Both the position numbers and the translations under genes were made by a program. Below, piece by piece: positions 11,095-21,068 of a stretch of 64,000 nt of DNA (position 1 is the stretch's first letter; each line of letters opens with the position of its first letter). Source of the DNA: Ochotona curzoniae (lineage: Eukaryota > Chordata > Mammalia > Lagomorpha > Ochotonidae); contig NW_024467104.1 of NCBI RefSeq assembly GCF_017591425.1, positions 3,285,001 through 3,349,000 on the forward strand, written 5' to 3'. The notes under the pieces were generated by a model, which saw nothing but the letters and a program-made list of their open reading frames with translations, did no database searches and had not been told where the DNA came from.

Positions 11095-11480
11095 ACCAGA
11101 AACGTTCACACAACAAGTGAACGGATCAACAAACTACGACTTATAAATATAATAAAAAAGAACAAAATAGTAGCACACATAAAGTCATCATAAATCTCAC
11201 AACTGAAAGAAGCCAGAAAAAGAGAGAGAATGTACATAACCGTAAGCATTCAATTGCAGAAATTTTTAGGAAATGCAACCTAATGTGCAATGACAGAAAG
11301 CACATTAATAGTTACCTAGAGATGGAGAGATGAGGGACAGACTTACAAGGAGTCATAATGACACTTTGGGTGATAGATTAGTCCACAATCTGAACTATAG
11401 TGATGGTCATAAATATATGCTTATATCAAACTGTATTAAAATGTGTAGACTTTTATGCTTATGATAGCAAAATATAAATT
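11095..11480 (+). mobile_element. Ancient LINE-1 (L1M-type) 3' portion
   Basis: Diverged sequence with the order typical of the mammalian L1 ORF2 end and 3' UTR: 'gtgaacggatcaacaaac', 'cattaatagttacctaga', 'gaactatagtgatggt' and 'tatcaaactgtattaaaatg'. Non-coding and old. Exact subfamily not determinable by eye. Confidence 0.6.
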
Positions 11481-11950
11481 AATTTCCAAGGGGGAAAAAA
11501 CTGAAATAATGAGAGAAGAGAAGCTCAAGTCATCCTTTGATTTCCGTAGCTGAGGGGTTCACCACCAGGGGTTGAGTGCCTAAAGTGGTTTAATGTAATG
11601 GAAGAAATGAAGAAGTTCTTTAAGGCAGATGCAGCAATAGTAAAGAACTGTATGGCTTTAAAATTCTCTAATTTTGTGCAATAAAATTTTCTAATATATA
11701 AAATAAGAGCAAGTGCTTCAGTAGAATGCCATCCAAAGGCAACCATTTTGCAGACAAGAACACTTCAAACCATTTAAACGGAGTTTCTAGTCTGGAAAGC
11801 AAAAATGCACCCCTGAGGAACACAAAGCACTCTAGTCACATTGGGCACTGTGTTGTCCACACAGAAGGACTACGTTTTGACATCTTGTGCCACAAAAAGC
11901 CCTTTCTGAATATTCAGCATGAATCTGTTTTAAATACTCAGAAATCATAA

Positions 11951-12165
11951 CTTGAGCAGTGTCCTTGGAGCATGCACCAGGTCGGGGACCCTGGGATGGG
12001 TGGGAGGTTGGGTGAGGCTTCTCCCTTTATCTCCCCACCTTTACCCCAGATACAAAAAAAAAAAAAAAAATGTGGAAACAATGGTCTTACCCACTTTTCT
12101 GTAGCCCTTGACCCTTTATGCCCTAATCAACTACCTAAAGATGATCAAAATATTTTTTAAAAAAA
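11951..12165 (+). mobile_element. Unnamed retroposon family X, 5'-truncated copy
   Basis: Aligns along its length with 42360-42619 and with the reverse complement of 57950-58190 ('cttgagcagtgtcc...ggagcatgc...caatggtcttaccc...gcccttgaccc...atcaac'). It starts abruptly in the 3' domain and ends in an A-rich tail. A perfect 10-bp duplication GAAATCATAA flanks it (11941-11950 and 12166-12175). These marks show a LINE-mobilised, 5'-truncated insertion of a family that I cannot name. Confidence 0.8.
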
Positions 12166-12202
12166 GAAATCATAAGAGGAAAGTTCAAAAACTTGATGGA
12201 GA

Positions 12203-12370
12203 AGTGGGCATTTAGAGCAGTGGTTAAAAACACCACGTTGGAAGTCTGCATCCCATCCTGGAGCACCTTGGTTTTGACATCCAGTTCTGCTTCCAATTGC
12301 AGTTCCCTGCTATGTGCACCCTGAGAGGCAGAAGCTGAGGATTGAGTACTTAGGCTCCTGCAATCCACAA
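12203..12370 (+). mobile_element. Old SINE 5' part
   Basis: Begins 'gtgggcatttagagcagtgg' with the tRNA-like head and continues into the C-repeat body, then breaks off near 12370 where a reverse-orientation SINE follows. Confidence 0.6.
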
Positions 12371-12394
12371 AAGAGATCAGGACGAAGTGCAAAT

Positions 12395-12572
12395 CTCCCA
12401 GAGCGTGCAGTCTGAGCTGAGCCAATCCAAAGCCAAGAGCCAGGAGCCTCTTCAGGTCTCCCATGTGGGTGCAGGGTCCCAAGGTTTTGGGCCATTCTTG
12501 ACTACTTTCCGAGGCCGGAAGCAGGGAGTTGGATGGAAGTGGAGCAGCCGAGACACAAACCAGTGCCCGATT
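12395..12572 (-). mobile_element. SINE, reverse orientation, incomplete
   Basis: Body and head of a C-repeat in reverse ('aggtctcccatgtgggtgc', 'gaggccggaagcagggag'). The pyrimidine tract that follows at 12573-12602 may be expanded simple sequence. Confidence 0.75.
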
Positions 12573-12602
12573 TCTCTCTCTCTCTCTCTTTCTCTCTCTC
12601 CT
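12573..12602. repeat. CT-rich simple repeat
   Basis: Run of TCTC dinucleotides with one interruption, between SINE pieces. Confidence 0.85.
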
Positions 12603-12635
12603 ATTCAAATATAATTTTTAAGAGTAATTACATTT

Positions 12636-12952
12636 GGGGGAGCCAACACAACCGCTCAACTCTCATACTCCCCTGTAAGTACCTGGATCCCTTAAGAGCA
12701 CCAGTTCATATCCAGCTGCTCCACCTCCCATCCAGCTCCCTGCTTATGGCCTAAGAAAGCAGCTGAGGATGGCCCAGAGCCTTAGGACCTTGCACCTACG
12801 TGGTATACCATGAGAAATCTTCACATCAGCTCAGCTCTGGCTGTTGCAGCTATTCGGGGAGTGAATCAGCAAATGAATTATCTTTCTCTACATCTCTCCT
12901 CTCTGTAAGTCGGCCTTGCCAAAAGAATAAATAAAATCTAAAAGAAAAAAAA
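12636..12952 (+). mobile_element. Lagomorph SINE, moderately diverged
   Basis: Starts 'gggggagccaacacaacc', contains 'ctggatccc', 'ccatccagctccctgcttat' and a 3' end with 'gaataaataaaatc' and an A-run. Confidence 0.8.
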
Positions 12953-13064
12953 CTAAATTTTTTAAAATACGTGGAAAATGGAACAACGATAAGTTTATTT
13001 TGACATAAATTTTGTGAAATCCATTTGTGAAATGTTTTCATAAAATTGTTTCCAGGAACTTTTT

Positions 13065-13390
13065 TTTTAAAGATTTATTTTTATTATTATTTTTATTGGA
13101 AAGGTGGATATACAGAGAGGAGAGACAGAGAGGAAGATCTTCCGTCTGATGATTCACTCCCCAAGTGAGCTCAACGGCTGATGCTATGCCGGTCCAAAGC
13201 CAGGAGCCTCTTCCGGGTCTCCCACGTGGGTGCAGGGTCCCAAAGCTTTGGGCCATCCTCAACTGCTTTCCCAGGCCACGGGCAGGGAGCTGGAAGGGAA
13301 GCAGGGCTGCCGGGATAGAACCGGCGCCCATATGGGATCCCGGGCGTGCAAGGCGAGGACCTTAACCACTTGCGCCACCTCGCTGGGCCC
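13065..13390 (-). mobile_element. Young lagomorph SINE, reverse orientation
   Basis: Nearly consensus copy, including the intact B-box region ('gggatagaaccggcgccc') and head 'cgccacctcgctgggccc'. A 14-bp duplication TCCAGGAACTTTTT at 13051-13064 and 13391-13404 marks the insertion, which is only 300 bp upstream of the OR4D11-like start codon. Confidence 0.95.
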
Positions 13391-13650
13391 TCCAGGAACT
13401 TTTTAAAGATCACTTTGTATCTGTGTAAAACAGCTGCATATATGTGTGTCACTATTTTTATGAGTGTTCTTAACTATTTGGAATTTCTAGAAGAAATAAC
13501 TAAATGCATACTTTGTAATAAAATCGCATCTTGCATATATTAGCAATAAACTCAGAAGCATAACCAAGCTTGACACCCCTTGAGTTTCAGACTTAGCACT
13601 CGATTCCACCAACATGAATCTTACTAAAAACCTTATGAAATAATGCTTAC

Positions 13651-13665
13651 AATTTTTTTTTCAAG
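13651..13665 (+). promoter_or_regulatory. Candidate 3' splice site before OR4D11-like coding exon
   Basis: A run of T followed by CAAG, with AG at 13664-13665, lies 28 bases upstream of the preferred ATG. The layout matches receptor genes in which a noncoding exon is spliced to a single coding exon. Transcript data are needed to confirm use. Confidence 0.4.
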
Positions 13666-13693
13666 ATACGCAAGGAGGAAGGAGCATGATTCA

Positions 13694-14629
13694 ATGGAGT
13701 TGGGAAATGGCACCAGAGTAAACGAATTCATATTTCTGGGACTTACTCAGTCCCAAAACCTGAGCTTCATCTTATTTATTTTTTTAAGTTTGGTGTATTT
13801 AACAACTCTGCTGGGAAACCTCCTCATCATGGTCACGGTGACCTGTGAATCACGCCTGCACACGCCCATGTACTTCTTGCTGCGCAATCTAGCTGTCCTT
13901 GACGTCTGCTTCTCCTCCATCACAGCTCCTAAGGTCTTGGTAGATCTCATGTCAAAGGAAAAGACCATCTCCTACACAAACTGCATGATGCAAATATTCC
14001 TCTTCCACCTCTTGGGTGGGACAGACATTTTCTCTCTCTCGGTGATGGCATTTGACCGTTATATAGCCATCTCCAAGCCGCTGCACTATGTAACAATTAT
14101 GAGCATCAGGCGATGTACTGCCCTCATTGTGGCCTCCTGGGTGGGGGGCTTTGTCCACTCCATTGTACAGATCTCCCTGCTGCTTCCACTCCCCTTCTGT
14201 GGACCCAATGTCCTTGACACTTTCTACTGTGATGTCCCTCAGGTCCTCAAACTTGCCTGCACTGACACCTTCACTCTTGAGCTCCTGATGATTTCCAACA
14301 ATGGTCTGGTCACCACCCTGTGGTTTATCTTCCTGCTTGTGTCCTACACAGTAATCCTAATGATTCTAAGGTCTCAGGCAGGGGAGGGCAGGAAGAAAGC
14401 CATCTCCACCTGCACCTCCCACATCACTGTGGTGACCCTGCATTTTGTGCCCTGTATCTATGTCTACACCCGGCCCTTCACCGCCCTCCCCACTGACAAA
14501 GCCATCTCAGTCACCTTCACTGTCATCTCTCCTCTGCTGAACCCCTTGATCTACACCCTGAGAAATCATGAGATGAAGTCAGCCATGAGAAGACTGAAAA
14601 GAAGACTTGTTCCTTCTGAAAGGGAATGA
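13694..14629 (+). CDS. OR4D11: Olfactory receptor, family 4 subfamily D (OR4D11-like)
   Basis: Intact 311-residue odorant receptor. An in-frame ATG at 13643 would add 17 residues, but that extension is not receptor-like and crosses the candidate splice acceptor at 13665, so the ATG at 13694 is chosen; it gives the same length and N-terminus (MELGNGT) as its paralogues. Landmarks: N5-G-T and N22-L-S sequons, GN 41-42, LHTPMYFLL 55-63, [10 protein letters not shown] 118-127, Cys97/Cys179, [10 protein letters not shown] 235-244, NPLIYTLRN 283-291. The C-terminus RLVPSERE resembles recalled human OR4D11. AATAAA at 14714-14719 is a plausible polyadenylation signal. It acts, like its neighbours, as a ciliary G-protein-coupled odorant receptor; ligand unknown. 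Confidence 0.87.
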   Translation: MELGNGTRVNEFIFLGLTQSQNLSFILFIFLSLVYLTTLLGNLLIMVTVTCESRLHTPMYFLLRNLAVLDVCFSSITAPKVLVDLMSKEKTISYTNCMMQIFLFHLLGGTDIFSLSVMAFDRYIAISKPLHYVTIMSIRRCTALIVASWVGGFVHSIVQISLLLPLPFCGPNVLDTFYCDVPQVLKLACTDTFTLELLMISNNGLVTTLWFIFLLVSYTVILMILRSQAGEGRKKAISTCTSHITVVTLHFVPCIYVYTRPFTALPTDKAISVTFTVISPLLNPLIYTLRNHEMKSAMRRLKRRLVPSERE

Positions 14630-15569
14630 AAAATGATCCCCAATTCTTCCTCATCAAGAATTCTTTTCATTATTTTTCCATAGATTAATATTTACACACT
14701 CAAATACACTGCCAATAAACCAATTATATCTAATACATAACCATTTGTTTTCTATTTAAGTTATCAAGTAACTGATAACTCTAGCTTCTCTCCAACATAA
14801 CATAACCAAGTATTAAAGGATTGAACTGAATGACACAAACCCACTCAAACATCAAAGTAACAACATGTCAGTCAGGACAGTTCTAGTCAGGCTAACAGAA
14901 TCCTTTGTTTTATAAGATTTTCTTTAAATGCCTATAGAAATAAAGTGATTTGTGCAAAGTCTTACAGCAAGGTAATTACAGATACATCTTCAGAAAGCTC
15001 AACCCATTGCCCTACTACCTCATGTATGTGGTTTATTATATTGTGGCACCTGTCTATAGTAACTTATAATCTTTTTCATAATCAGCGTCTCTGTTTAAAC
15101 ACATATGAGTAGATGTGGCCTCTCACAGATTGGGACATATTTTTCTTCTTAATTAAATTCCCTGTAGGTTTGCAAGTGAACATCGTTGCCTTTCTGTTTC
15201 CCTATCAAGAACAAAGCCTAAGAAGATTTCTCAAACTGACTTAAAGCACCAATCTTAATGCAGAATGGGGCATGTCAGACGCATTCTCACGATGAGTTTA
15301 CACAAAGACAGAACCTCCGGGAAATTCACACATGGTTCTTCAACTCATTCTCACTGCTCAAAGACTGATTTTCCAGTTGAAGCTTTCGTTGAGTCCATTT
15401 TGACTTGGATTCACCATTAAAAACTCACATTTTTCCCCCCACTGGGGGATCAGCAGTGGAAGAGACAAGAAAAAATATTAAAGAATATAAAACTTTAAAC
15501 AACCCATTTTTCAAGCCGTCAGTATTTGTGTAGAGGCAGTACAGATGGGAGTCACTTTCTGAGAGCATC
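14630..15569. other. 3' flank of OR4D11-like gene, unassigned
   Basis: Probably includes the 3' UTR. AT-rich, no young repeat, no RNA gene and no convincing frame. Confidence 0.45.
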
Positions 15570-15825
15570 GTAATGGATGACAGCTGAAAGCAGTAACTCC
15601 AGAGTTACACATACCTAACTCCAAATCCTATTTTTGCCTTCCCATCATTGGGTGATCTTGGGTAGATTACCTCATCTTTCTAGAGGTCACAGCTCACTTA
15701 CACAAATATTCAAAACATTTATCCCATGGAGCTCTTGTGAAGGTTAAAACAAAGTAGCAGATGTGAAGCATAAGCTACCTGACAGACAATAAGTGCTCAG
15801 TGAAAGGTCAATGAGACTATTAATA
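15570..15825 (+). mobile_element. MIR element (ancient SINE)
   Basis: Shows the MIR order: 'gggtgatcttgggtagatta', 'acctcatctttctagagg', 'gtgaaggttaaaac' and 'acaataagtgctcagtgaa'. These correspond to the core and L2-like 3' end of mammalian-wide MIR. Heavily diverged, as expected. Confidence 0.75.
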
Positions 15826-16040
15826 TTACCTATATTGCTTGGCCGAGCATACCTCTGTACCTCGTTGACCTCTTAAAGCCCTCCCCCTTTTTGGCACCTA
15901 TTCCTCATTACTAGAGGAAAAAAATCCATACAGAAAGCATGGCAACTCCCATTAAATCCCAACCCTTTGACCATCTTGAAATGTCTACCTTCCCATCATT
16001 GAAACAGCACTATGGGCTTCTTGTTATATATAAACCTTAA

Positions 16041-16265
16041 AAAGTCATCCTGCAGAGCTGGATCACAAAGGAATTTCATATCAAAAGAAAACAATGGATC
16101 AAAGATAGGCACTGGCTCCAAGAGAAGCTACCAGAGATCAAGGAAGCCCAGACCAGCAGAACAGAGAACCTGGAGAGTAGAGAGCTCACCAAAGCACAGC
16201 TGAAGACAAACTTCACTGATGCCTTGAATGCGGCCTGGCCCACTAAGCTTTCATTGTGCTTATGA
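16041..16265 (+). other. Coding-like 74-codon frame, unidentified
   Basis: Opens directly after an in-frame TAA (16038-16040) and ends at TGA (16263-16265). The translation is hydrophilic and helix-prone with many Lys, Glu and Gln (for example KRKQWIKDRHWLQEKLPEIK and TKAQLKTNFTDALNAAW), unlike the random frames around it. There is no ATG at its start, and I do not recognise the protein. It may be a pseudogene exon or a retroposed fragment. Confidence 0.3.
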
Positions 16266-16867
16266 ACAACAGCCCACAATTGCCACTGTTTCTCATTGCC
16301 TGGTCAAAAAAAATCTATTTATAATTATTAACATACTTCCCAACAAACTACGGAAATCTTAAGAACAATCCACACTTGTCAAGTCACTATTCGTAGGATC
16401 CTGCTACCTTTGCCCAAATAGCAGTAGTCTCAGGAGTTCTTAGGGGTTTTTTGTATGAAGTTATTTGTGAAAGGTGCACATGACAAACCAGTTAACAGCC
16501 ATTTCATGCAAATGTGTCCCCTCCTTTCCTTCCTGTCTCATGGCTTATCCCAATGAATTTATTATCTCTTTATCAAAAGCAAATAGTGTCAAATATTCCA
16601 AATAGTACAATGTTCCAATGTGTGGCAAACCGGTCCCACTTTCCTATGGGATATGAATTATTGTATCTCAGAAGTTTAATCACAAGGGAGCAAGAACCCA
16701 GAAACCCCTGTCACCTCATTGTCCCTGATGACTTCTCCAAGCCACATCTAAACACACAATATTACCTGAGTCAACCCAGAAAGGGGAAAGCGATTGTATC
16801 TCATCTCATAAATATTTACCTGGATGACATGAATACCAAGCTGAGCTATTTTTTTCCATTTAATTCA

Positions 16868-16965
16868 GTTTTTACCTGCTTTTTTGAGGTATAATTGATA
16901 AAGTTGCATCCACTTAGGATGTACAAAGTGACATTTCAGCATTATATACATATTGTGAAATGAGT
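16868..16965 (-). mobile_element. Ancient LINE-1 fragment, reverse orientation
   Basis: 'tgaggtataattgataaagttgcat' followed by 'ggatgtacaaagtgacattt' is typical of the antisense of old mammalian L1 3' regions. Confidence 0.55.
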
Positions 16966-18322
16966 GCTTGGGTTTGTAAAGTTCTCCTACTGAGACCTCA
17001 GAAGAATCAACTAAAAATATAGATTGCCTGCTTCAAACATTTTAATGATAAGCATCTCATTAAAAACAAAGTAAAACAATTTTAAAGTTGATGAACATCA
17101 AGAGTTATCACCTCTCTACCTCTTTCAATTATAGGTGGACTGTGCATCTCAGAGATGTATATTAAATAATTATACAGAGGCAATACCTAAACAGAAAGTA
17201 CATATACATGTCTGTAATACCCAGTTTCAGAGTTGCTCTGCAGGAGCCACTAAGCATTCATTTTTCCATTGCTGCTTTCTTAAGTTTCATTTCCAAGTAG
17301 ACTGCAGGCAAAGCTACTTTGATCCAGAGAAAGATTGCATAGTCCTTTGTGTAGTTGAATACAACAATTTGTTTCAAAGGGGAAAATGCTCTCTTGTGTG
17401 CTTCCTCTAGAGAAAGGGTTTTGTTTTTGAAAGTGCACTGGGGCCTCTGCACGGATGTGTGAGATGAGACAGACAGGAGAAGGGTTAACTTGGTGGCACC
17501 TTAACGACTCCCACAGGAACTTCATTGCCTCGGCCACTCAGATTCCACCTTCATCCCCAGCAATAGTCCCTTTGCTAATTCCTATATGGGCTTGTAGCTG
17601 AGAGACTAATGCAGTTGGACAAGCACTGCAGGGCAGGATAGAAGAGTCGGAACAATGTGATTCTCTGAGGTGTCTTTTCCCATCTGAAGGAAGAAGATAA
17701 CAAAATCACTAGTCTTCAGGTGGGCTTCACTTTAAACTCAGAATGTCTCAATACCCACTGCTTCTGCAAGGTAGCTGGGACACTATTGTTATCCTTGGAT
17801 CCACTTCATACTTGGGAGAGTAAGTCAACCATTAGCGTTCGTCTTAGTGTGTGTGAACTTCTGAAACTGAAAGCTGACTTTTCAGATAGGCTACAAGTGC
17901 ATAGATGTTTCTGTGGACACAACTCCTGATGAAACACAGAAAGGAGGGAAAGTGTGGCTTGGAAAATAGAAAAAGATCTAGTAGATGTGATAGCATGTTA
18001 CTTGTGGCTACTGAGATTCAATGACAACTGGAAGGAGATGGTGAAACTGTTGATACCAGGATACCTGCTTCGGAAAACAGGATGAAAGAACCACAATTCC
18101 TAGGTTCCGCACATGCATTCAGGCCAGCTGTGCTTCTTGACTGGAAACAGAAACTTCAAGATGCTGAGTAAGGTATTCTAATGACTGACGCATCCATACC
18201 CTCATGTGCCACTGAATAACAATGAATTTGTCCAAAACTTTTAGGTATTTGATCAAGAGCAAAGGAAAGAGTGATATGAGGGTTATCCTAGAAAGTCAAC
18301 TCAATGTGCTGAGGTATGCAGA
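16966..18322. other. Intergenic, unassigned
   Basis: Mixed-composition DNA between OR4D11-like and OR4D9-like genes. No recognised repeat, receptor relic or RNA gene. Confidence 0.4.
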
Positions 18323-18334
18323 GACCCCTCAGTT

Positions 18335-19771
18335 CTTTTTTTATTTTGGTTTTTTTTTTTTTGGTAGATGATATGATTCTAGTTTTTTCTTTATTTATTT
18401 ATTTAATTTATTACATTGTATTATGTGACACAGTTGTAGGTACTGGGATTCCCCCCATCCCTCCCCCACGGTGGATTCCTCCACCTTACTGCATTGCCAC
18501 AGTTCAAGTTCAGTTGGGGTTCTTTCATTGCAAGCTTATATCAAGCATAGGGTCCTGCATCTTATTGTCCAGATAAGTTCAACGGCTTCTTGTGGGGACC
18601 ATCTCTGGTCCGAAAGTAGAGCCGGCAGAGTGTCATCCTGACCAATCAAAAGCCCCAACATAACATCAGCAACAATCCACAACATTATGGAATTAGTGGA
18701 CATAGTATTGAGTAACACTTGCGTTAACAATAAAATAAAGTAAGATGAAATTTTTAAAAATTACATTTTACAGATACTATTTTTCATGTTGACATCATTT
18801 CATCTTAAATTCTTAAATTAAGGCAAACATGTGATATCTAACCTTTTGGGTTTGGCTCATTTCTCTTAGCATTATGGTTTCCAGCTGGGTCCATTTGGTT
18901 ACAAAGAGCTGCATTTTGTTTCTTTTAATAGCTGAGTAGTATTCCATGGAGTAGACGAACCATAGCTTTCTTATCCAGTCTTCTGTTGATCGGCATTTTG
19001 GTTGCTTCCAAGTTTTTGCAATTATTGATTGTGCTGCAATGAACATAGGGGTGCATGTTGGTTTCTCGTGAAACAGGTGTTTTGGATATATTCCTAGGAA
19101 TGCTATTGCTGGATCATATGGTATGCAGATTTTGAGTTGTTTGAGTATTCTCCATACTGTTTTCCACAGAGGCTGTACCAACTTGCAGCCCCACCAGCAG
19201 TGGAGTAGGGTTCCCTTTTCCCCACATCCTCGCCAACATGTATTATTGGTGTTTTCTTTTATGTGGGCCAATCTTACTGATGTTAGGTGGTACCTCATCA
19301 ATGTCTTAATTTGGATTTCCCTTATTGCCAGGGAACTGGAGCATTTTTTCATATGTTTGTTTGCCATTTGGGCTTGTTCCTTTGTGAAATGTTTGCCCAT
19401 TTCCTGTGCCCATTTATTGAGTGGCTTGTTTGTTTTGGTGTTTTGGTTGTTTTGAAGTTCTTTGTATATTCTGGAGATTAGTCCTCTAACACCTAATGAA
19501 AAGATCTTTTCCCATTTTGTGGGTTGTTTTTTTACCTTGCTGATTGTTTCCCTTGCTGTACAGAAGCTTCTTAGTTTGATGAGGTCCCATTTGTTTATTC
19601 TGTTCTTAATTGCTATTGCTTTTGGTGTCCTTCTTAGAAAGTCAGGACCTGCTCCTAGATCTTGCAGGGTATTTCCAACATTTTCTTCCAAGAGTTTGAA
19701 GGTTTCTGGGTGTAGGTTTAGGTCTTTTATTCATGTTGATTTGATCTTAGTGTATGGTGATAGATGCGTGG
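18335..19771 (-). mobile_element. 5'-truncated LINE-1 insertion with 12-bp target-site duplication
   Basis: A T-run near the low end (18347-18362), then L1 3' UTR (18363-18812), then the end of ORF2, all reading on the minus strand. The perfect duplication GACCCCTCAGTT lies at 18323-18334 and 19772-19783, which fixes both boundaries. The element is about 1.4 kb and well preserved, so it is a fairly recent insertion. Confidence 0.95.
18813..19771 (-). pseudogene. LINE-1 ORF2 C-terminal region
   Basis: Encodes the C-terminal part of L1 ORF2p, beyond the reverse-transcriptase core: [37 protein letters not shown], the Cys-rich stretch [20 protein letters not shown] and the terminal segment through KMQLFVTKW and [14 protein letters not shown] to the stop at 18813. 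One TGA at 19731-19733 replaces a Trp codon, and the frame is otherwise open from the insertion edge. Upstream ORF2 was lost by 5' truncation, so the piece is dead. Confidence 0.93.
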
Positions 19772-19783
19772 GACCCCTCAGTT

Positions 19784-20369
19784 TTACACTTTTTCCAAGA
19801 TCCTTGCTAATATTGCTTCCTATGGGTGATCCTTCTGAAAGCAATTTCTAGGAAATTCTTGTGATTCTTCTTTTTGATCTTGCAAAGATACATGCAATTT
19901 GTATTTCTTTATCCTAATTGTATGGTTGTTGTGCATGTAGTTCAAAGCAATGTGCAAAACATTATACTTTCAAGGTATCTCCTCCACTCTGTAAAAAGAC
20001 ATCATCCATGGGAACCCACCAGATCCATTTTCTCAAGGGAAATTCTTGTTTGAGCTAAAACTGTTCAGTACTCACTTCCATACCTTGTCATGGGAGCACC
20101 ACGTGGCTGACTCTGGCTCTTTGTGAAGGTGCCACTAAATGTTGCTTTCGATCTTTCAAAGCCAGTTGTTTTTCCAAATTCACTACTGGTATTTTCTCTC
20201 GCTAAGTTCCTCTCCGCAACTCCTCTCACTCACCATAGACCTGTGCCTAACCACCAGCTTACACCACATGCTCACTTGATTTGCAAAGAATTTCTCTGAA
20301 CCCTTTTCTTCATAGTGTTTTCTGGGAAGTACTGATCGGCGATAGGAAAAAGCAGGATTGCAATAGTGA
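19784..20369. other. Intergenic, unassigned
   Basis: No recognised repeat or gene between the L1 and the next MIR-like stretch. Confidence 0.4.
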
Positions 20370-20580
20370 CTAGCACTAGTTTTTGGAGTAAGACAAATCT
20401 TGGCTTGCAAAAATGATTTACCAGCTGTTAGACCTTGATCAAGTTAATGCTTCTATGCTTCAGTTATTTCATTTATAGAATCAGGATAAGCATCTGTGTC
20501 ATACAAATAGAACATGTTTTGAAAGAGATAAAATGAAGCAGCTGGCATGGCATATACGAATTAGCCCATAAACATTTTCT
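20370..20580 (+). mobile_element. MIR-like ancient SINE
   Basis: 'ggagtaagacaaatcttgg', 'accagctgttagaccttg', 'gcttcagttatttcattta' and 'gaatcaggataa' follow the MIR core order. Diverged. Confidence 0.6.
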
Positions 20581-21010
20581 AAAAGCAAGCAAAAATTAGC
20601 AGAGTCCAATTATCTTGTCCACATTTCCTTAATGCTAAAATCATGGACAGTATGTGGATCTCCAGGGGGTTACTATTAAGATATTGATGATTCCTTCCGG
20701 AGTATAATGGTGTACTTCCTTCTTTAATGGTTTATCACATAAATATGTATACAATTCTAAAATATCTAGTTATGCAAAAAAGAAAAAAATTCCCATAAAA
20801 GTACAACTGAATTGGCTGATAGACCTATAAATTGTTTCAGTGGCTGCAATGACAGGACATGTCTGTTGAGATGACTAAGCCAAACACCTGCTTGGTGGCA
20901 TAATGAATTACAGGCATGGTGCATGCATAGAAAAAAAGGAAAAGAAATCTCCTCCAATGTTGAAAGAAAAACTTCAATAAAACAAAACACTAGGTATCAG
21001 AACATAGTCT

Positions 21011-21038
21011 TTACTAATTTTGCTATTATTTCTTCCAG
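21011..21038 (+). promoter_or_regulatory. Candidate branch point and 3' splice site before OR4D9-like gene
   Basis: 'TTACTAATTT' (branch-point-like, 21011-21020), a pyrimidine-rich stretch and TTCCAG with AG at 21037-21038 lie 30 bases before the start codon. This is the best splice acceptor of the three receptor genes and implies an upstream noncoding exon. Confidence 0.55.
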
Positions 21039-21068
21039 AGATGAACTTGGAAAAGGATCTGTGATCCA

